From Microstegium vimineum (taxonomy: Eukaryota > Streptophyta > Magnoliopsida > Poales > Poaceae), in assembly GCA_022036555.1 (NCBI GenBank), contig CM039123.1, positions 12,835,217 through 12,899,216 of the forward strand: a DNA stretch of 64,000 nucleotides. The letters are read 5' to 3'. The notes below the pieces were generated by a model. It was given only the letters and a program-made list of their open reading frames with translations, searched no databases and was not told where the DNA came from. This document shows positions 1 to 11,254 of this stretch, piece after piece. The translations under genes were made by a program, and so were the position numbers. Positions within the stretch are counted from its first letter, which is position 1; every line of letters begins with the position of its first letter.

Positions 1-257
1 AGACCCACCACCAGCATTGTCAAGCAGGGATGAGGCAGTCACAAACCCATCCATCCTATATTTTTTGAACCATGAAATAGAACATATGAAGCATAACAAC
101 CAAGCTCAGAATGGAAAAAGACATCATTCAAGGTCACAATAGAATAAGAAAGGAGATTTGTCTCAGTTACAGCCCACACAAACATTATTATCATAAGTAC
201 TGCAACATGGTACCATACAAGCCAGCAAGTGTTCTAAAATAAGTACAAGTTCAAAAT

Positions 258-3200
258 TTATATAAATAGTTTAGGTCCTAGAAGTCCCCTATTGGCCCAC
301 ATGGAAGTAGAGACTGCATCCCTCACAACTGCCATGCCAGAGGACTCTTGTGTTTCAGTTTCAGGTATAGACTGGCCAATGGTTTGGTTGGCAACCCACT
401 CATCCTCAGAAGGAACAACTGGATCAGGCCCAAAGGACAAGATCTAGTTATGTAGAATGCAACAAGCTACTACCAACTTGACTTGGGTCTTGTAGGTGTG
501 GAAAGGCTTGTTGTCTAATATGCGGAAACGATTCTTCAGGCACCCAAAGGCTCTCTCAATAGTTACTCTCAATGAGGAGTGCCGCAAATTATAGAGCTCT
601 CGTGCATTTGTAGGATAATTGCGGCCCCCATACTCCGTCAAATGATAGTGGACACCCCTGTAAGGTGGTATGAAACTAGTTCGACATGCGTAACCGGCAT
701 CGACTAGATAGAACTTGCCTACAAATAAAGTGCAGTCATGACAACTGTGATTGTGTGATGTATCTAAATCTATGTAAGTATGGTTTAAGGACAAGTCCTT
801 TACCTTCAGGAACTCTCAACCCATCATGCCTTTCAATTGCATCGGCTAAGACCAAAGCATCAGTGCATACCCCTCCCACCCAGCAAGGACATAAGTGAAT
901 TTCAGGTCAAAATCAACAGCTGCCATAACATTCTGTGTGGGGTTTGATTTTCTACCCCTGAAGGCAGCCTGCATGTGCCTAGGAACCCTGGCTAGAATAT
1001 GGGTTCCATCTATAGCACCAACACAGTCCTATATAGTTAAACAACATTGGCCATAAGAACAGTGTTGTACCATGAAATACTCCTACAAATTGTGCTAAAT
1101 AAGTGACACTTACCTTAAAGTAAGGATTCCATCTATGGCTGCCCATTATTTTGGGGTGCTCAGCATTGCTTGGACCTCTAATCATCTCATTTCTCAATTC
1201 CCCCACAGCATACAAGACTTGGTGGAAGCGGCGGCTAACTATTTCTATGGACCTCCTAAAGGACTGATGGACCACCCTGAACCTTTGGTTATGGCCAACA
1301 ACATGTAGGAACATAGAAACTGAAAGGACCTAATTGGCCTAGAGGGGGGTGAATAGGCGTATCCAAAAACTTATCGCAAAGGCTAACCGAAATAAATGCG
1401 GAAATAAAACTATCGGTCTAGCCAAAGCAACACCCCTCTACTTATAACACTAGCACCTAGCAAACTATGATAAGAAAGCTTACTAAGGTGCCGAGCTAGG
1501 AAGCTCACCTAACAATTCTAGGTTGCAAGGTCACACAAACCTAAGCAACTAGTACTCTAAGCAAACCGGGAGCTCCTACACATGCTAGTGAAGGCAAAGC
1601 GCACAAAGCCTAAGCTTGCTAGTAATACTCAATAGCAAGGCTACACAAGCCAAACTAGAGAGCTCAAAAAGCTTAGCTACACAAGCTAAGTAATATGACT
1701 AACAAGGCTACACAATCCAATTAGTCACTTAAGAACTACTTCTATGCTACACAAGCAAGAAGGTAACTAGCAAGATACACAAGCTATACTAGTTACTAAA
1801 GCAACCACTAAACACTAGCACAAGAATGAAACAATAAATAAGCTTAGTGAATAGAGAATTCAAACCACCAATTTGTACTACCGGTAGTAGGACCGGTACT
1901 ACCGGTGGCTGACCGGTACTACCGGTGGTAGCGCTGTAGCTCCGAAATCCAAGGAAGATGAGCTTTGAATCCAGATCCGAGCTTTTCCCACACTCCTTGA
2001 TGTTGAGGATGATGATGTTGAGCTTTGCTTGGATTGGTTTCTCTCCAATTTGCAAATCGGGCCTTCCCAACTTATGAACTTTGAGGGAGAGAGGAAGAAC
2101 ACGAAGAACACAAGAACAAAGGATAGTCGAAGCTATCTCCACAACATCAAGCACATGAGACTCAAGATTTATACCGAGGTTCGGTCTCCACAAAGGAGTT
2201 CCTACTCCTCGTTGTTGAGGTGACCACAAAGGTCGGAGTCTCTTCCACCTTTTTGCCTCCCTCAAGCAACCACAAAGGTTAGCCCAAGATTTCCACTAAG
2301 AATCGAAGGGATAATACAATTGATTCGGGGTGCCCTCACAAATGAATCAACACGGGCAATCTCGAAGAACACTTAGCCGGCTAGGATTCCAAGAATCTAA
2401 GAGTAACAAATGCAAAGCAAACCGACAAGAAGAGGAAATTGAATGCTCAAGTTGTAGATCGATCCTCTCCACTCTCAAATCTCACTTCTCTCTCACAAAT
2501 CCACCATGGATTGAAGCATAGGAGCATAGGGGAGAGAGAGGCACTTGGGACTCTTTTTCTCAGGTGTAGGAGTGGAATAATGGGGGTGGTTGCTGCCCCA
2601 AGGGAAGGGGCGACCTATTTATTCCCGCAGCTCCCGAAGCAGTACCGGTACTACCGATGTCCCACCGGTACTATCGGTCCAAGGAATCTGACCGTTGGAG
2701 CCTTCCGACCGTTGCACAAAGTTAGCCAACCGGTACTAACGGTTGCTCACCGGTACTACCAGTGGCTCACCGGTACTACCGGTAGTTCATTTTTAGCACA
2801 TCTTTTAAGTGCCCTCGCGTGCGAGAAAGAGCCGCCGAGACCTGACCAGTACCACCGGTCTCCACTGGTACTACCGGTGGGAGACCAGTAGTATTGGTGG
2901 CTCAACAGAAAGCCACCGAAGCACTCCTCTAAGTATGCGTTTTGCACGGCGTCTCTCAAACGTCTCTAGACTAGTAACTTGAACACTCTTATCCTCATCA
3001 AGCTAGTCTACTATGCATCCCTCTTGATAGTACGGCTTTTCCTATAACTCAACCCGGTCAAACACTACTCTAAACATCTATGACCGGTGAAATGAAATGG
3101 TCTAAGTTGTACCTTTGCCTTGTGCATTCCATTTCATCTCCTTCTCCAATGTTGATGCAACCTATGCACCAACATATCACAAATGATATGATACACTTCA

Positions 3201-3911
3201 TATCATCACATGACATATTGGTTCATCGATCTTGACTTCACTTGTCCTTCACCGTTGCCTTCGTCCATCGGGGCCAAGTCTTGCTCAAGCCTCCCGCCAC
3301 GCGGTCAAACGCTTTAAGCCTCCAACTTGCCCTTCACGCTTACAATCGGTCCATCAAGCTAAGTCATGCCTTGACCTTCTCCACCTTGTCACATGACTCC
3401 ATGTCATGTTTCGTATGCAATGAGCTCCTTCATCATCAAGTTGAGCACCATAAATATGCACAAGCCATCTCTTGATGACTTTATTGGTTGCTCACACTTG
3501 TGTACCTAAGGACTAAATCACCTGTGTGTCTCACATTAAACACATATTAGTCCACCTAAGTTGTCACTCAATTACCAAAACCAAACATGCACTTTCAGAA
3601 ACTACTTCCTCGACACTAGCATTGATGGTGTCCTGAACCAAACCCCTCTCCCTAAACAGGTTACAAAGTGAAAAGAAAGGTGCTCTAGTCATCCTTAACA
3701 TGGCCAAACACTTTGTGTCAGTTGAGTTGTAAATCAACTGAAGGTTTTTCTGTCTATGCTCATCAGTAGCTAGCCTAGGGCCATACAAGATAGGTTTTGT
3801 GTCCCTCCTAACCCTCTTTAGCCTGGTAGACACAAAGGCAACCATAACAACCACCAGAGCTGCAACCTGTGAGGCCATAGCAGACCTAACCTCATTTGCA
3901 TCCATCAACAT
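258..3911 (-). pseudogene. PIF/Harbinger transposase, broken
   Basis: DDE transposase of the PIF/Harbinger (DDE_Tnp_4, HARBI1-like) family, which would cut and paste its own element in the nucleus. Coding exons on the minus strand: 3911-3598 continuing at 1315-1114, then 1028-804, then 718-258. Introns 1113-1029 and 803-719 have GT/AG ends. The N-terminal part carries the family segment MFLHVVGHNQRFRV. All three catalytic positions are visible: the first Asp in AIDGTH (near 1010), the second in YLVDAGY (near 705) and the Glu in IERAFG (near 545). Breaks: a 2277-bp solo LTR inside the first exon, a one-base deletion near 862 in the second exon, and an in-frame TAG at 441-443. No second ORF (Myb-like) was recognised, and the element's ends were not found. 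Confidence 0.9.
1321..3597 (-). mobile_element. Solo LTR, Sirevirus-type Copia, with 5-bp target duplication
   Basis: On the minus strand it begins TGAAAGTGCA and ends GGTCCTTTCA, the same termini as the LTRs of the Sirevirus at 23447-38031. The end reading CACCCCCCTCTAGGCCAAT is also shared. It is flanked by GAAAC at 1316-1320 and 3598-3602, a perfect 5-bp duplication. Removing it plus one GAAAC restores continuity of the Harbinger exon. No internal domain is present, so it is a solo LTR left by LTR-LTR recombination. It holds clusters of ACCGGTACTACCGGT-like inverted motifs near 1876-1930, 2640-2680, 2730-2790 and 2846-2900. Its length of 2277 bp is nearly twice the other Sirevirus LTR here. 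Confidence 0.92.
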
Positions 3912-4010
3912 GAATCATTGAAATGTACAAATTTTAGAACTCATGCATGACTTGCTAGCTTCCAAATGTGCAGCACTAGTTCAAGCTGAAATCACATAAG
4001 TGGGCTAAAA

Positions 4011-4170
4011 GTTCTAGCACTGGCTGCTTCAGAGACAGAAGCCACCCATGTGCTAGAACTTAACATCATCGACAGATTTAACAGTGAAACAAAACAGGTC
4101 AAAGTAGTAAAGCAAAAGCAACATGTAGCACCGGCTTCTTCAGAGGTAGAAGTCACCCACGTGCTGCAAC
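4011..4170. repeat. Two diverged direct copies of a 45-bp segment
   Basis: TAGCACTGGCTGCTTCAGAG near 4014 and TAGCACCGGCTTCTTCAGAG near 4126 start two similar 45-bp stretches about 112 bp apart. Both continue through GAAG-CACCCA-GTGCT. Confidence 0.65.
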
Positions 4171-4270
4171 AATTTGCACACCGAGAACATAAGAGGAGGA
4201 CAAACATACTAAATACAACAGATCCGCACATAAATCATCACCATATCACAAAAATGTAAGCGAAATCAAG

Positions 4271-4360
4271 CAAAATCAGAGACATGGTGAACCCTAACAA
4301 TGAATCAGAGGCATGATGAACCCTAAGAACGAATCAGAGGCATGGTGAACCCTAAGTACC
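4271..4360. repeat. Three tandem copies of a 29-31 bp unit
   Basis: Each unit contains ATCAGAGGCATGGTGAACCC with one or two changes. The copies run head to tail at about 4271, 4302 and 4332. Confidence 0.8.
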
Positions 4361-5129
4361 AGAACATCATAGATCCACTTAATCTGGCATATGAGGGGTC
4401 GAGATCTCCATTACCTTGCCCGAAACAAAAGTGGAACAGGAGGAAGTGGACGGGAGGAAGAAGCCGTCTGCGGGGGAACGGATCTAGCGAGGCAGAGCAC
4501 GAACAGCTCCACCAAACACCAGCGCCACGAGGGGAAGAAGAAGCACCGAGACGGGAAGAGGAAGCGCCCAGCTTGTGGCACTGCTCGACTACGCACGCCG
4601 TCGAGGCCGCCGTGCTCCGACCACCTCCGCCACCCAACAGTCGTCGAATGGAGAGGACTAGGGAGGAGTAAACGAGAACAAGAAAATGGCGCACCAGAGC
4701 GGCGGAGACGGCGGCAGCATAGAAAGGGAAGCAAAACCCTAGGGTGGGAGGAAGTTTCACGGTTCGCGCCTAAGCCCGAGAGAGCCCGCGCGAGGTGCCT
4801 GTGCCGCGCCTGAAATGGGCGAAGCGAGCGCGCAAGCGTCCGAGCCCGGGAGAAACGGAAATGAAACTCGTTTCTCCCGGGCCTGCCTCCCCCCACCTTT
4901 TTGGCCCCAACGAGCCAGGCCCCCAAGACGACCAGGGAAACAAACAAGGCCACCTGCATCATCTGGGCATGGCCCATGTTCTAGTCCAGGCAAACAAACA
5001 AGCCCATTGGAGCCTCCTAGGACCATGGCCTTCCTAGGCCTGGGCCCGCCCTTCGAAAGAATGTTATAAAAAACGCGCATTTGAGCATTTCCACTTCTCC
5101 TAGGGCAGGAGTGGACGGACATGGGCTTA

Positions 5130-5412
5130 CGTCATGTTTGGTTCCAAATAAATCACCTACTTATAAATTTAAAAAATAAAAAAATGACTTATTTTGCCAA
5201 ACACTCCAACTTATAAGTCTATATAAGTTGCTTCACTCCAACTTAAAACTTATAATTCATCCTCTTTTACATGGGACCACACCTTATTTTTTTGCTTAGG
5301 GGCCACACTCCACCCCTATCATGCATGACTTATAAGTCATTGGAAACCAAACAGACATGACTTATAAGTCACTGGTTTTAAGTCACCTGACTTATAGAAA
5401 GCAAACAGGGCC
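5130..5412. mobile_element. Tourist-like (PIF/Harbinger) MITE
   Basis: A 283-bp element flanked by TTA at 5127-5129 and 5413-5415. The left end (CGTCATGTTTGGTTCC) and the reverse of the right end (GGCCCTGTTTGCTTTC) are imperfect inverted repeats. The inside repeats GACTTATAAGTC several times in both orientations. There is no coding capacity. A TTA duplication fits the PIF/Harbinger superfamily. It might be mobilised by a relative of the neighbouring transposase, but the termini of that element are unknown. Confidence 0.7.
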
Positions 5413-5472
5413 TTACACATGTACACTCGATAATAATAATTTTATAAAACAATCAAACATATTAGATGCATA

Positions 5473-5700
5473 CTCTCTCTGTCCTAAAATAGAAGTCATT
5501 CTTGCTTTACGAGAAGTCAGTTTTTTAAAACTTTAACCAATTATATATAAAAGAATATTAATTATATATAATACATAAATAGTATCATTAGATACATTGT
5601 TGAGTATACTTTCATAATAAATTTATTCAGAGATATAATGTATTTTCTAGAAACTTAGTTAAAGTTGAGAAAATTTGACCAGCACGCATCTCATAATGTC
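5473..5700. mobile_element. Degenerate Stowaway-like MITE
   Basis: It begins after TA with CTCTCTCTGTCCTAAAATAG, matching the Stowaway end, and has the usual AT-rich body. The right terminus is eroded, so the end is approximate. Confidence 0.6.
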
Positions 5701-6714
5701 TTTTATTCTTTGTTTTTAGCGAAAGAAGAATTATATATATATATATATTATAAGCACTCTAGATTACACTAGATATATCCAGAAACTGATTTTCATCTAA
5801 ATTATACTCACGTTGTGAAAAGCTCCAAATCTCAAAACCGAACCTTTTTGACGCTTCGTATAAATGACCGCACAGGCAAATACTCGGTAACAGCAACAGA
5901 CTTGAGAACAAATGTCCAACGAAGGACGGCTAACATTCTTGTAGGCGAAATTGAGAATCTTCTTCTTTCTTTTGTCTTTCTTCTTCTTTCTACCACCGAA
6001 TAATGGGGAAGATGGATCTGAAGCTTATTCTCCCTAGTCCTTCATCGTGGCTAGATCTAACCACGAAAAAACGGAGAAGAGACCGGAAAAATTATTCCAT
6101 GGCGACGATATCATCTCCGCCTTGATGTCGCTGTCTAGAAATAAAAGTCCTCATGTCGTTATGCCGATGAAGTTAATGACGTCATAGATGTCTCCCTCAT
6201 CTTCAATGGATCCGCCATGGAGAAGATGATTCCACCGTGCTCTCTCGCCGTCGCTGGAGAGGAGCACGAGGAGAAGATAAATCTCCTGCATTAAGAGACT
6301 TGACATAGATAACCCCTAATTCTACAAACCCCTAATTCTATTAAGAGACTTGACATAGAAAACTTATTAAAGCCGATGGATCCCCCTTCCCTTAAGCCTT
6401 CGACGAGATGCCGGAGGGGAAGGGAGGGGGACCTAAGCCAGGGATGGAGAGAGGCGAGGCAGGGCCGCAGGGGCGCTATGGGGAGGCGGCGGCGGCTGCA
6501 GCTTGCGTGAAGACCCAATCGACGACCATTTTGATTAGACTTGGGATGAGTTGATTTGGACAATTGAGCCTTCTTCCTTTATTCTGGGACGAAGGGAGTA
6601 TACACTTTTAGTTAGATCAGATCCGAATACAAATTGTAAGATAGGGTTTCGTAGAGCAAGAAGGGAATAGGGGTAGGCGTACCTGGTGGAAATTGGAGTA
6701 AAAAAAAGAAAAGA
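5701..6714. other. Intergenic, nothing recognised
   Basis: AT-rich at first, then mixed composition from 6000 to 6550 without a convincing frame. A short direct repeat (TTAAGAGACTTGACATAGA) occurs near 6292 and 6340, about 48 bp apart. The minus frame at 6291-6563 has no recognisable domain. Confidence 0.4.
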
Positions 6715-8105
6715 AAAAGTCTACTTTTTCACCTTCAACTTTTGCGAACATCTATTTTTCCTCTCTAAACTCTAAAACCGAACAAACCATCTTCTCCAAC
6801 TTTTGAAACCATATGTTTTACCTCCCTCGCCATATGGTTTTAAAGGCGGTTTTGTCTTTTTCTTTTTACTTATTTCGGTTGAATCTTTAAAAGATCATAA
6901 TAAATTACAAAAAAATCATAAAATAGAAATTCTATTTTTTTGGACTCCACATGAGCAGATCTACACAGTGAACATATAATATGGTATGCTTTAGTATATT
7001 TTTTCTATAGATTTAGATCTATTTTTTGCTATAATTAATTTAAATAATTCATAATTGCAATTTCTATGTTTCAATTATTGTGAAATTTTTATGGTGACCT
7101 AGTTATTGTATGCTTGAACTACAATAAAAATTTATACTCATTGAATCATGTATAAATTAGCTATAGATTTATTTAGTATTTATGCTTGTTAAATATAAAT
7201 AAATCAATAACTAATTCATATCTGACCTAACTAGTATGACGTTTTTACTATAGTTCTACCATACATATTTCATAAAAAAATAGACCATAGAATCTGTAGT
7301 TATAAACTATTCAAATTAATTAAAAAAATAGATCTAATTTTACATCAAAAAAATTGTATAAAATATTTCATATTATATATTTACTTTGTATATCTACTCA
7401 TGTGGATTTTAATAAAAAAATTATAATTTTTTATGATTTACTATGATTTTTTAAAAGATCCAGTCGAAATAAATCTATATCTATACCTAATAATAAAGAG
7501 GCAAAATTTCAGCCTCTTTTTTTTCGTCCATCCATTCTTTTTAGATCTGTCTCCCTCTAACTACTCAGTAATGAAGAGTTTTTTCCGCCTGGACTTATAT
7601 ATATATATAACACGTTCTCATATACGAGTTAGAATAGATCTTGTATCTAGCACGAAACAGAGTTCAGTTAGGAGTTGTAATTGTAATCCAAATAGAGCTC
7701 TAAATCATATATCAAACATGTAAGACTTCCAAGTAAACATGAAAATAAATTCTAATCCAAATAGGAATAGGATAATTAGAATAGAAATTAAGCAATAAAA
7801 ATGAATTCTAATCGAAATCAGCCGTAGTTGAGATGAAAACAAATTGGACGCCGGGCTTCAGTGTCCGACATAGAATCGGTGAGTTGATCAGAGTACAAAT
7901 AAATAATATTTCTATTTAATTACCCGTTGCAATGCACGGACACTTTTGATAGTAAAAAATAAAAAGACAAAGCCGCATTTGAAACCGCTTATAACCGGGT
8001 GAGGGTGTTAAAATACAGGGTTTGAATAGTTGAGAGAGGTTGTTTGTATGGTTTTGGAGTCCAGGGAGGAAAAAACAAACCTTTTGCTAAAATTAAGGAA
8101 AAGTG
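6715..8105. mobile_element. Long foldback element with a nested Helitron in its right arm
   Basis: The left arm (about 6715-7110) reappears in reverse complement in the right arm (about 7245-7473 and 7952-8105). Paired landmarks are GGCGGTTTTGTCTTTTTCTT near 6845 with the reverse of AAAAAGACAAAGCCGC near 7970, and CCACATGAGCAGATCTACAC near 6947 with the reverse of the match near 7390. The arms differ by roughly a fifth by eye. The loop is only about 130 bp. No ORF of note is present. Superfamily and target duplication are not clear. Confidence 0.7.
7474..7951 (+). mobile_element. Small non-autonomous Helitron
   Basis: The 5' end TCTATATCTATACCTAATAA follows an A. Near the 3' end the short hairpin CCGTTGCAATGCACGG is followed by ACTTTTGATA, the usual layout of grass Helitron tails (hairpin, then a CTRR-like end). 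The opposite arm of the foldback element shows the uninterrupted site (CGAAATAAGTAAAAAG), so both edges are set by an empty site within a base or two. There is no target duplication, as expected for Helitrons. The final CTRR is imperfect, and about 478 bp is too short to code. Confidence 0.65.
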
Positions 8106-8429
8106 GATTTTTTTTTTTAAAAAAAAGCACGGCTGCTGACCGGCGTCCTTGTAGGGCCATTCGGGCCTGCACAATGCTGGGCCGTTATGGGTCGTTTGGC
8201 CCCTTTTTTTTCTTCTAGCGTGGAGTCTAGGAACTACTATGAACCAAGTCTTTGCTTCTCCGCCCACGTTGTTCTCCGCGCAATTCATCGAGCACGAGCA
8301 CCCAAAGTCCCGAATCCCATCCGGCATCTCCAAAATTGCCAATTTCCTCGTCTGATTCTGTTCTGACACAATCACACAAGCATCCGAACTCTCTCACTCT
8401 CTGTCTAGCTCTCACCAGTGTCCAGTGAC
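8106..8429. other. Likely promoter and 5' UTR of the small gene at 8430
   Basis: Composition shifts from AT-rich repeat to a CT-rich leader (ACTCTCTCACTCTCTGTC near 8390) just before the start codon, typical of plant 5' UTRs. No clear TATA box was picked out. Confidence 0.35.
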
Positions 8430-8738
8430 ATGGAGGCCTCTCAAGCGACTGGGCCCGTGAGGAAGCGGAAGGACAGGGACGCGGCGGCTCCGGCAGCGGG
8501 CCCACCAGATCCGGCTGCCAGCGGCAACAGGCTCCTGGCGGGGCTCCTCGCGCACGAGTTCCTCTCGTCCGGCACGGTCCTAGGCGAGCGGCGCGGGCCA
8601 GGACACGGGCCCTGGCCGGAGGCCGGCGGAGCCTCGCGCTCACGGTACGAGGCCGTGGCCGTGCTGGTGCAGCGCGGCGTGGCCCGCGTGCCCGGGGTGG
8701 TGAACCCCACGCAGCTCGCCGCGTGGGCCGGGAAGTGA
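8430..8738 (+). CDS. Small conserved plant protein, 102 aa, function unknown
   Basis: A single-exon frame from ATG at 8430 to TGA at 8736-8738, GC-rich as grass genes often are. The start is the first ATG after the CT-rich leader; a further in-frame extension upstream has no ATG. The protein opens with a basic stretch (RKRKDRD). It has a middle segment AHEFLSSGTVLGERR and ends with VARVPGVVNPTQLAAWAGK. The HEFL..GT.LG and VPGVVNPTQLA blocks recall a small plant-specific family of unknown function, from memory and not verified. No membrane segment or signal peptide is seen. It is convergent with the isopeptidase gene. A 185-aa antisense frame over the same bases is taken as a shadow. Confidence 0.6.
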   Translation: MEASQATGPVRKRKDRDAAAPAAGPPDPAASGNRLLAGLLAHEFLSSGTVLGERRGPGHGPWPEAGGASRSRYEAVAVLVQRGVARVPGVVNPTQLAAWAGK

Positions 8739-9250
8739 GCCGAGATGGCGAGCCAGCCGCTGGACACGCGCGGTGCGTGCCCACTCAATCCTACCGATCC
8801 TTTTTCTGTTCTCCCTGTGTTCCTCTGAAATCATCATTTTGTGAGCAATGTACGACTATTGTACTTGTGAAATTCTACTTGTTACTAGTGCTAGTTTGTA
8901 CATATTTTGTTTTGGGTTGTGATGGACGTCCACTACAGTGGGGATTATGCTAAATTGATGCAAGTTATTATTATAAGCGTCTGTGAGCTATTGGTACTGC
9001 GGTGAGCCGGTGACTATGATGCTTCGATGGGTTTTTCTTTTCTTTTTTCAAACATGATACTTGGATAATGATGGATAGATAATACTCCTATTTGCCATCA
9101 GCTGTTTCATCAGCACATCAGCAGAGTACCTCGAGAATCTGAGGCCATCACTGCCTGACTGACCGTCCACAAATTTAACAAGCATAACGGAACGGGCTAT
9201 TACAGTTACACGATGGACGCCACCGACCCCACGTGCTGTTACACCTATGC

Positions 9251-11254
9251 CTACCCTTGCTGCGCGGCAGCGGCGCGCTGCAGGCCGTGGCGCTCCATGA
9301 CCCTGCGTGTGGCCAGCGCGGCCGCCTCGCCGGCACGCGCCGTGCCGGCCGCCATGATGGCCGTGAACTCGCGCTTTATCTCCTCCTGCACCCGGTTCTT
9401 CGCCGCCGCAAGGGGGTCGTCTGGAGGTGGAGGCGCCGCCAGCTTGGTCGAAACCGTAGTCACCGCGCTGCTCACCTCAGGTGCTGCTGCGGGCAGCACT
9501 GCCGGTGGAACGGCCGTGCTGTCATTGGCATTGCTATTGCTATTGCCCGCTGTCTTGGCAGCCTCCGGTTTCTCAGCAGCAGCCGTCGATCTTGGCACCA
9601 CGTCATTCGTCAGCGGCCGAGTCATAGTGGCGGCGCCAACCGGGGCAGGAGCCGGCCTGAATTGCGGCGGCTGCGGCACTGCCCTAGCTCCCAAGCTCGT
9701 CTCCAGGCCCTGGATCATGGGCACTGCAAGACCAAAACAACTGAACCGTCAATTGTGTGTGTGGGCGACCTGATGCAAAATTCTAAAAGCAGAAAAAAAA
9801 AACACTAGTCATAGTTAGTCAGAGCCCTTACATATCAGCGCGCCGACCGGGCTGTTCATCACTTGGTTCGGCAGCTCGAGAATGTAGGTGGGGATGGCGG
9901 CGCCAGCGAGGAACTGCGCGGCCTCGTTGCTGAAGTTGTTGCAGTTGTGGCTGAGGAGTTTGTAGGTGGCCGGGGTGTAGCGCGGGCCGATCTCCCGGAG
10001 GAAATCCTCGAACACCTCCCTGGGGACGTGGGTCACGCCCAGCTCCTCCACACGGATGGGCGTGCCGTAGGGCGTCCGCCCGGGCTGCCCTTGCTGGATG
10101 CCGCCGCCGAAGTAGTACTCGCGGCCGTAGACGACCACACCGGTGTGCCTGGGATAGGTAGCACAAAGACATGCCAATGCCTCAGTGGTGGATGAACAAA
10201 AGTGCTTACTCAGTCGCCAAAAAAACAGCTTTAACTGCATCTTTATGCAATTCATTCATGATTTGTTTGTAGTAGTGAATCTACATGAGGAGTCTTGTGT
10301 TTGTTTTGGTGATATATATACCCATATACGTACTAAAGTGAAGTTTGTACTCCAAAAGACATGTACTGCACAGTCATCAGAATATAAAATGCAAATGAGA
10401 CTCCAACTGTGCCAAATTGCACATGTAGTCAGCTAGGATCAACAGCAGCAATGCAGCAAATTTGATGTCTTATCTGTCTTCATAGGCAACAAGGCAAATG
10501 CAAAGTCTTTGCTGGCAAGTCTTATAGCTATGCCTAAGCAACGGGATCTTGAACTAGAAGAAGCAAACCCATGAAGCCATGTTTGCATGCATAATTTATA
10601 CTATAATTCCTAAAAGCCACCCCCCCCCCCCCCCCAAATGTCTTGGTGATCTGCTCATATATATTGAAGCTTTAATTACCTTGAATCTACATTTTGCAGA
10701 GGTATGCTATACCTATTAGTGAAGGGGGTGGGGAAACACTCTGATTACTAGAGACAAACATGTATCAGGGACATGGCTGGTATCACTATACTCTATACAT
10801 ATAGCTACTACGAAATTAACATCAACAATATTAATGCACCACATCTAGATAACTAAGCAAAAGGTAAACATAGCGGCACCAGGGACTGGATGCGATTTTT
10901 TTTTTCGTTTAGGAGTGTACGTACATTTCATCTTTCTTTTTTGTAAAATTAAAGAGAAAAAACGGTCTCCTGCAACACAACTCCTTGAATTCTATCAAAG
11001 GCAAGCCTTGCGTGCACAGAGATCAACAGGACGAAGAAAAAACAACCAGGGATGCTTACCAAATAGCCTCGATAGCCTTGCCGAGGATCGTCGCCGAGAG
11101 CTGCCGCGCCATCCCTTGGCTAAGATCGTAGATGTGCAGCTTCACCGGGTACCCATCCTGCACACAGCCATGCAGATGCAGATCGTTCAGGTGCTGCCAG
11201 ATTCAGTAAGGAGCATGGGAGCCAGAACCAGAAGCCGTCGCCCACCTCTGCCAT
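9251..11254 (-). CDS. PPPDE/DeSI-type deSUMOylating isopeptidase homologue, 298 aa
   Basis: A papain-fold cysteine isopeptidase of the PPPDE (DUF862) family; animal DeSI-1 removes SUMO from target proteins. Exons on the minus strand: 11254-11246 (only Met-Ala-Glu), 11157-11060, 10148-9832 and 9723-9251. All junctions are GT/AG and phases agree, giving 298 codons plus TAG. The domain starts at LHIYDLSQGMARQ (residues 10-22). The catalytic His is residue 37 in IWHTGVVVYG, and the catalytic Cys is residue 105 in SHNCNNFSNEAAQF. Both are intact. A linker rich in Ala and Pro leads to a charged C-terminal helix-like stretch (NRVQEEIKREFTAIMA), common in plant members. The very short first coding exon was chosen because it supplies the start codon in phase. 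The 911-bp second intron holds a poly-C run. The gene looks functional. Confidence 0.9.
10620..10635. repeat. Poly-C run in an intron of the isopeptidase gene
   Basis: About 16 consecutive C on the + strand inside intron 2 (G on the transcript). The length may vary with assembly. Confidence 0.9.

Larger units (their letters stand above)
3912..5126. other. No gene recognised; GC-rich stretch upstream of the transposase
   Basis: Two simple repeat sets (3990-4360, listed separately) are followed by a GC-rich tract at about 4400-5060. Overlapping open frames exist on both strands there, none with a recognisable domain. The tract could be the 5' part of the Harbinger element or unrelated host DNA. 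Confidence 0.4.

Noticed and set aside
4323..5122. Overlapping frames up to 188 codons on both strands
   Set aside because: No domain and GC-rich composition. The best frame lacks a credible context.
8227..8837. Minus-strand frames up to 185 codons
   Set aside because: Antisense to the small gene at 8430, Arg/Pro/Ala-rich, and no domain.
9213..9808. Plus-strand frames of 186 and 191 codons
   Set aside because: They are antisense to the last exon of the isopeptidase, whose domains and splice sites are clear.
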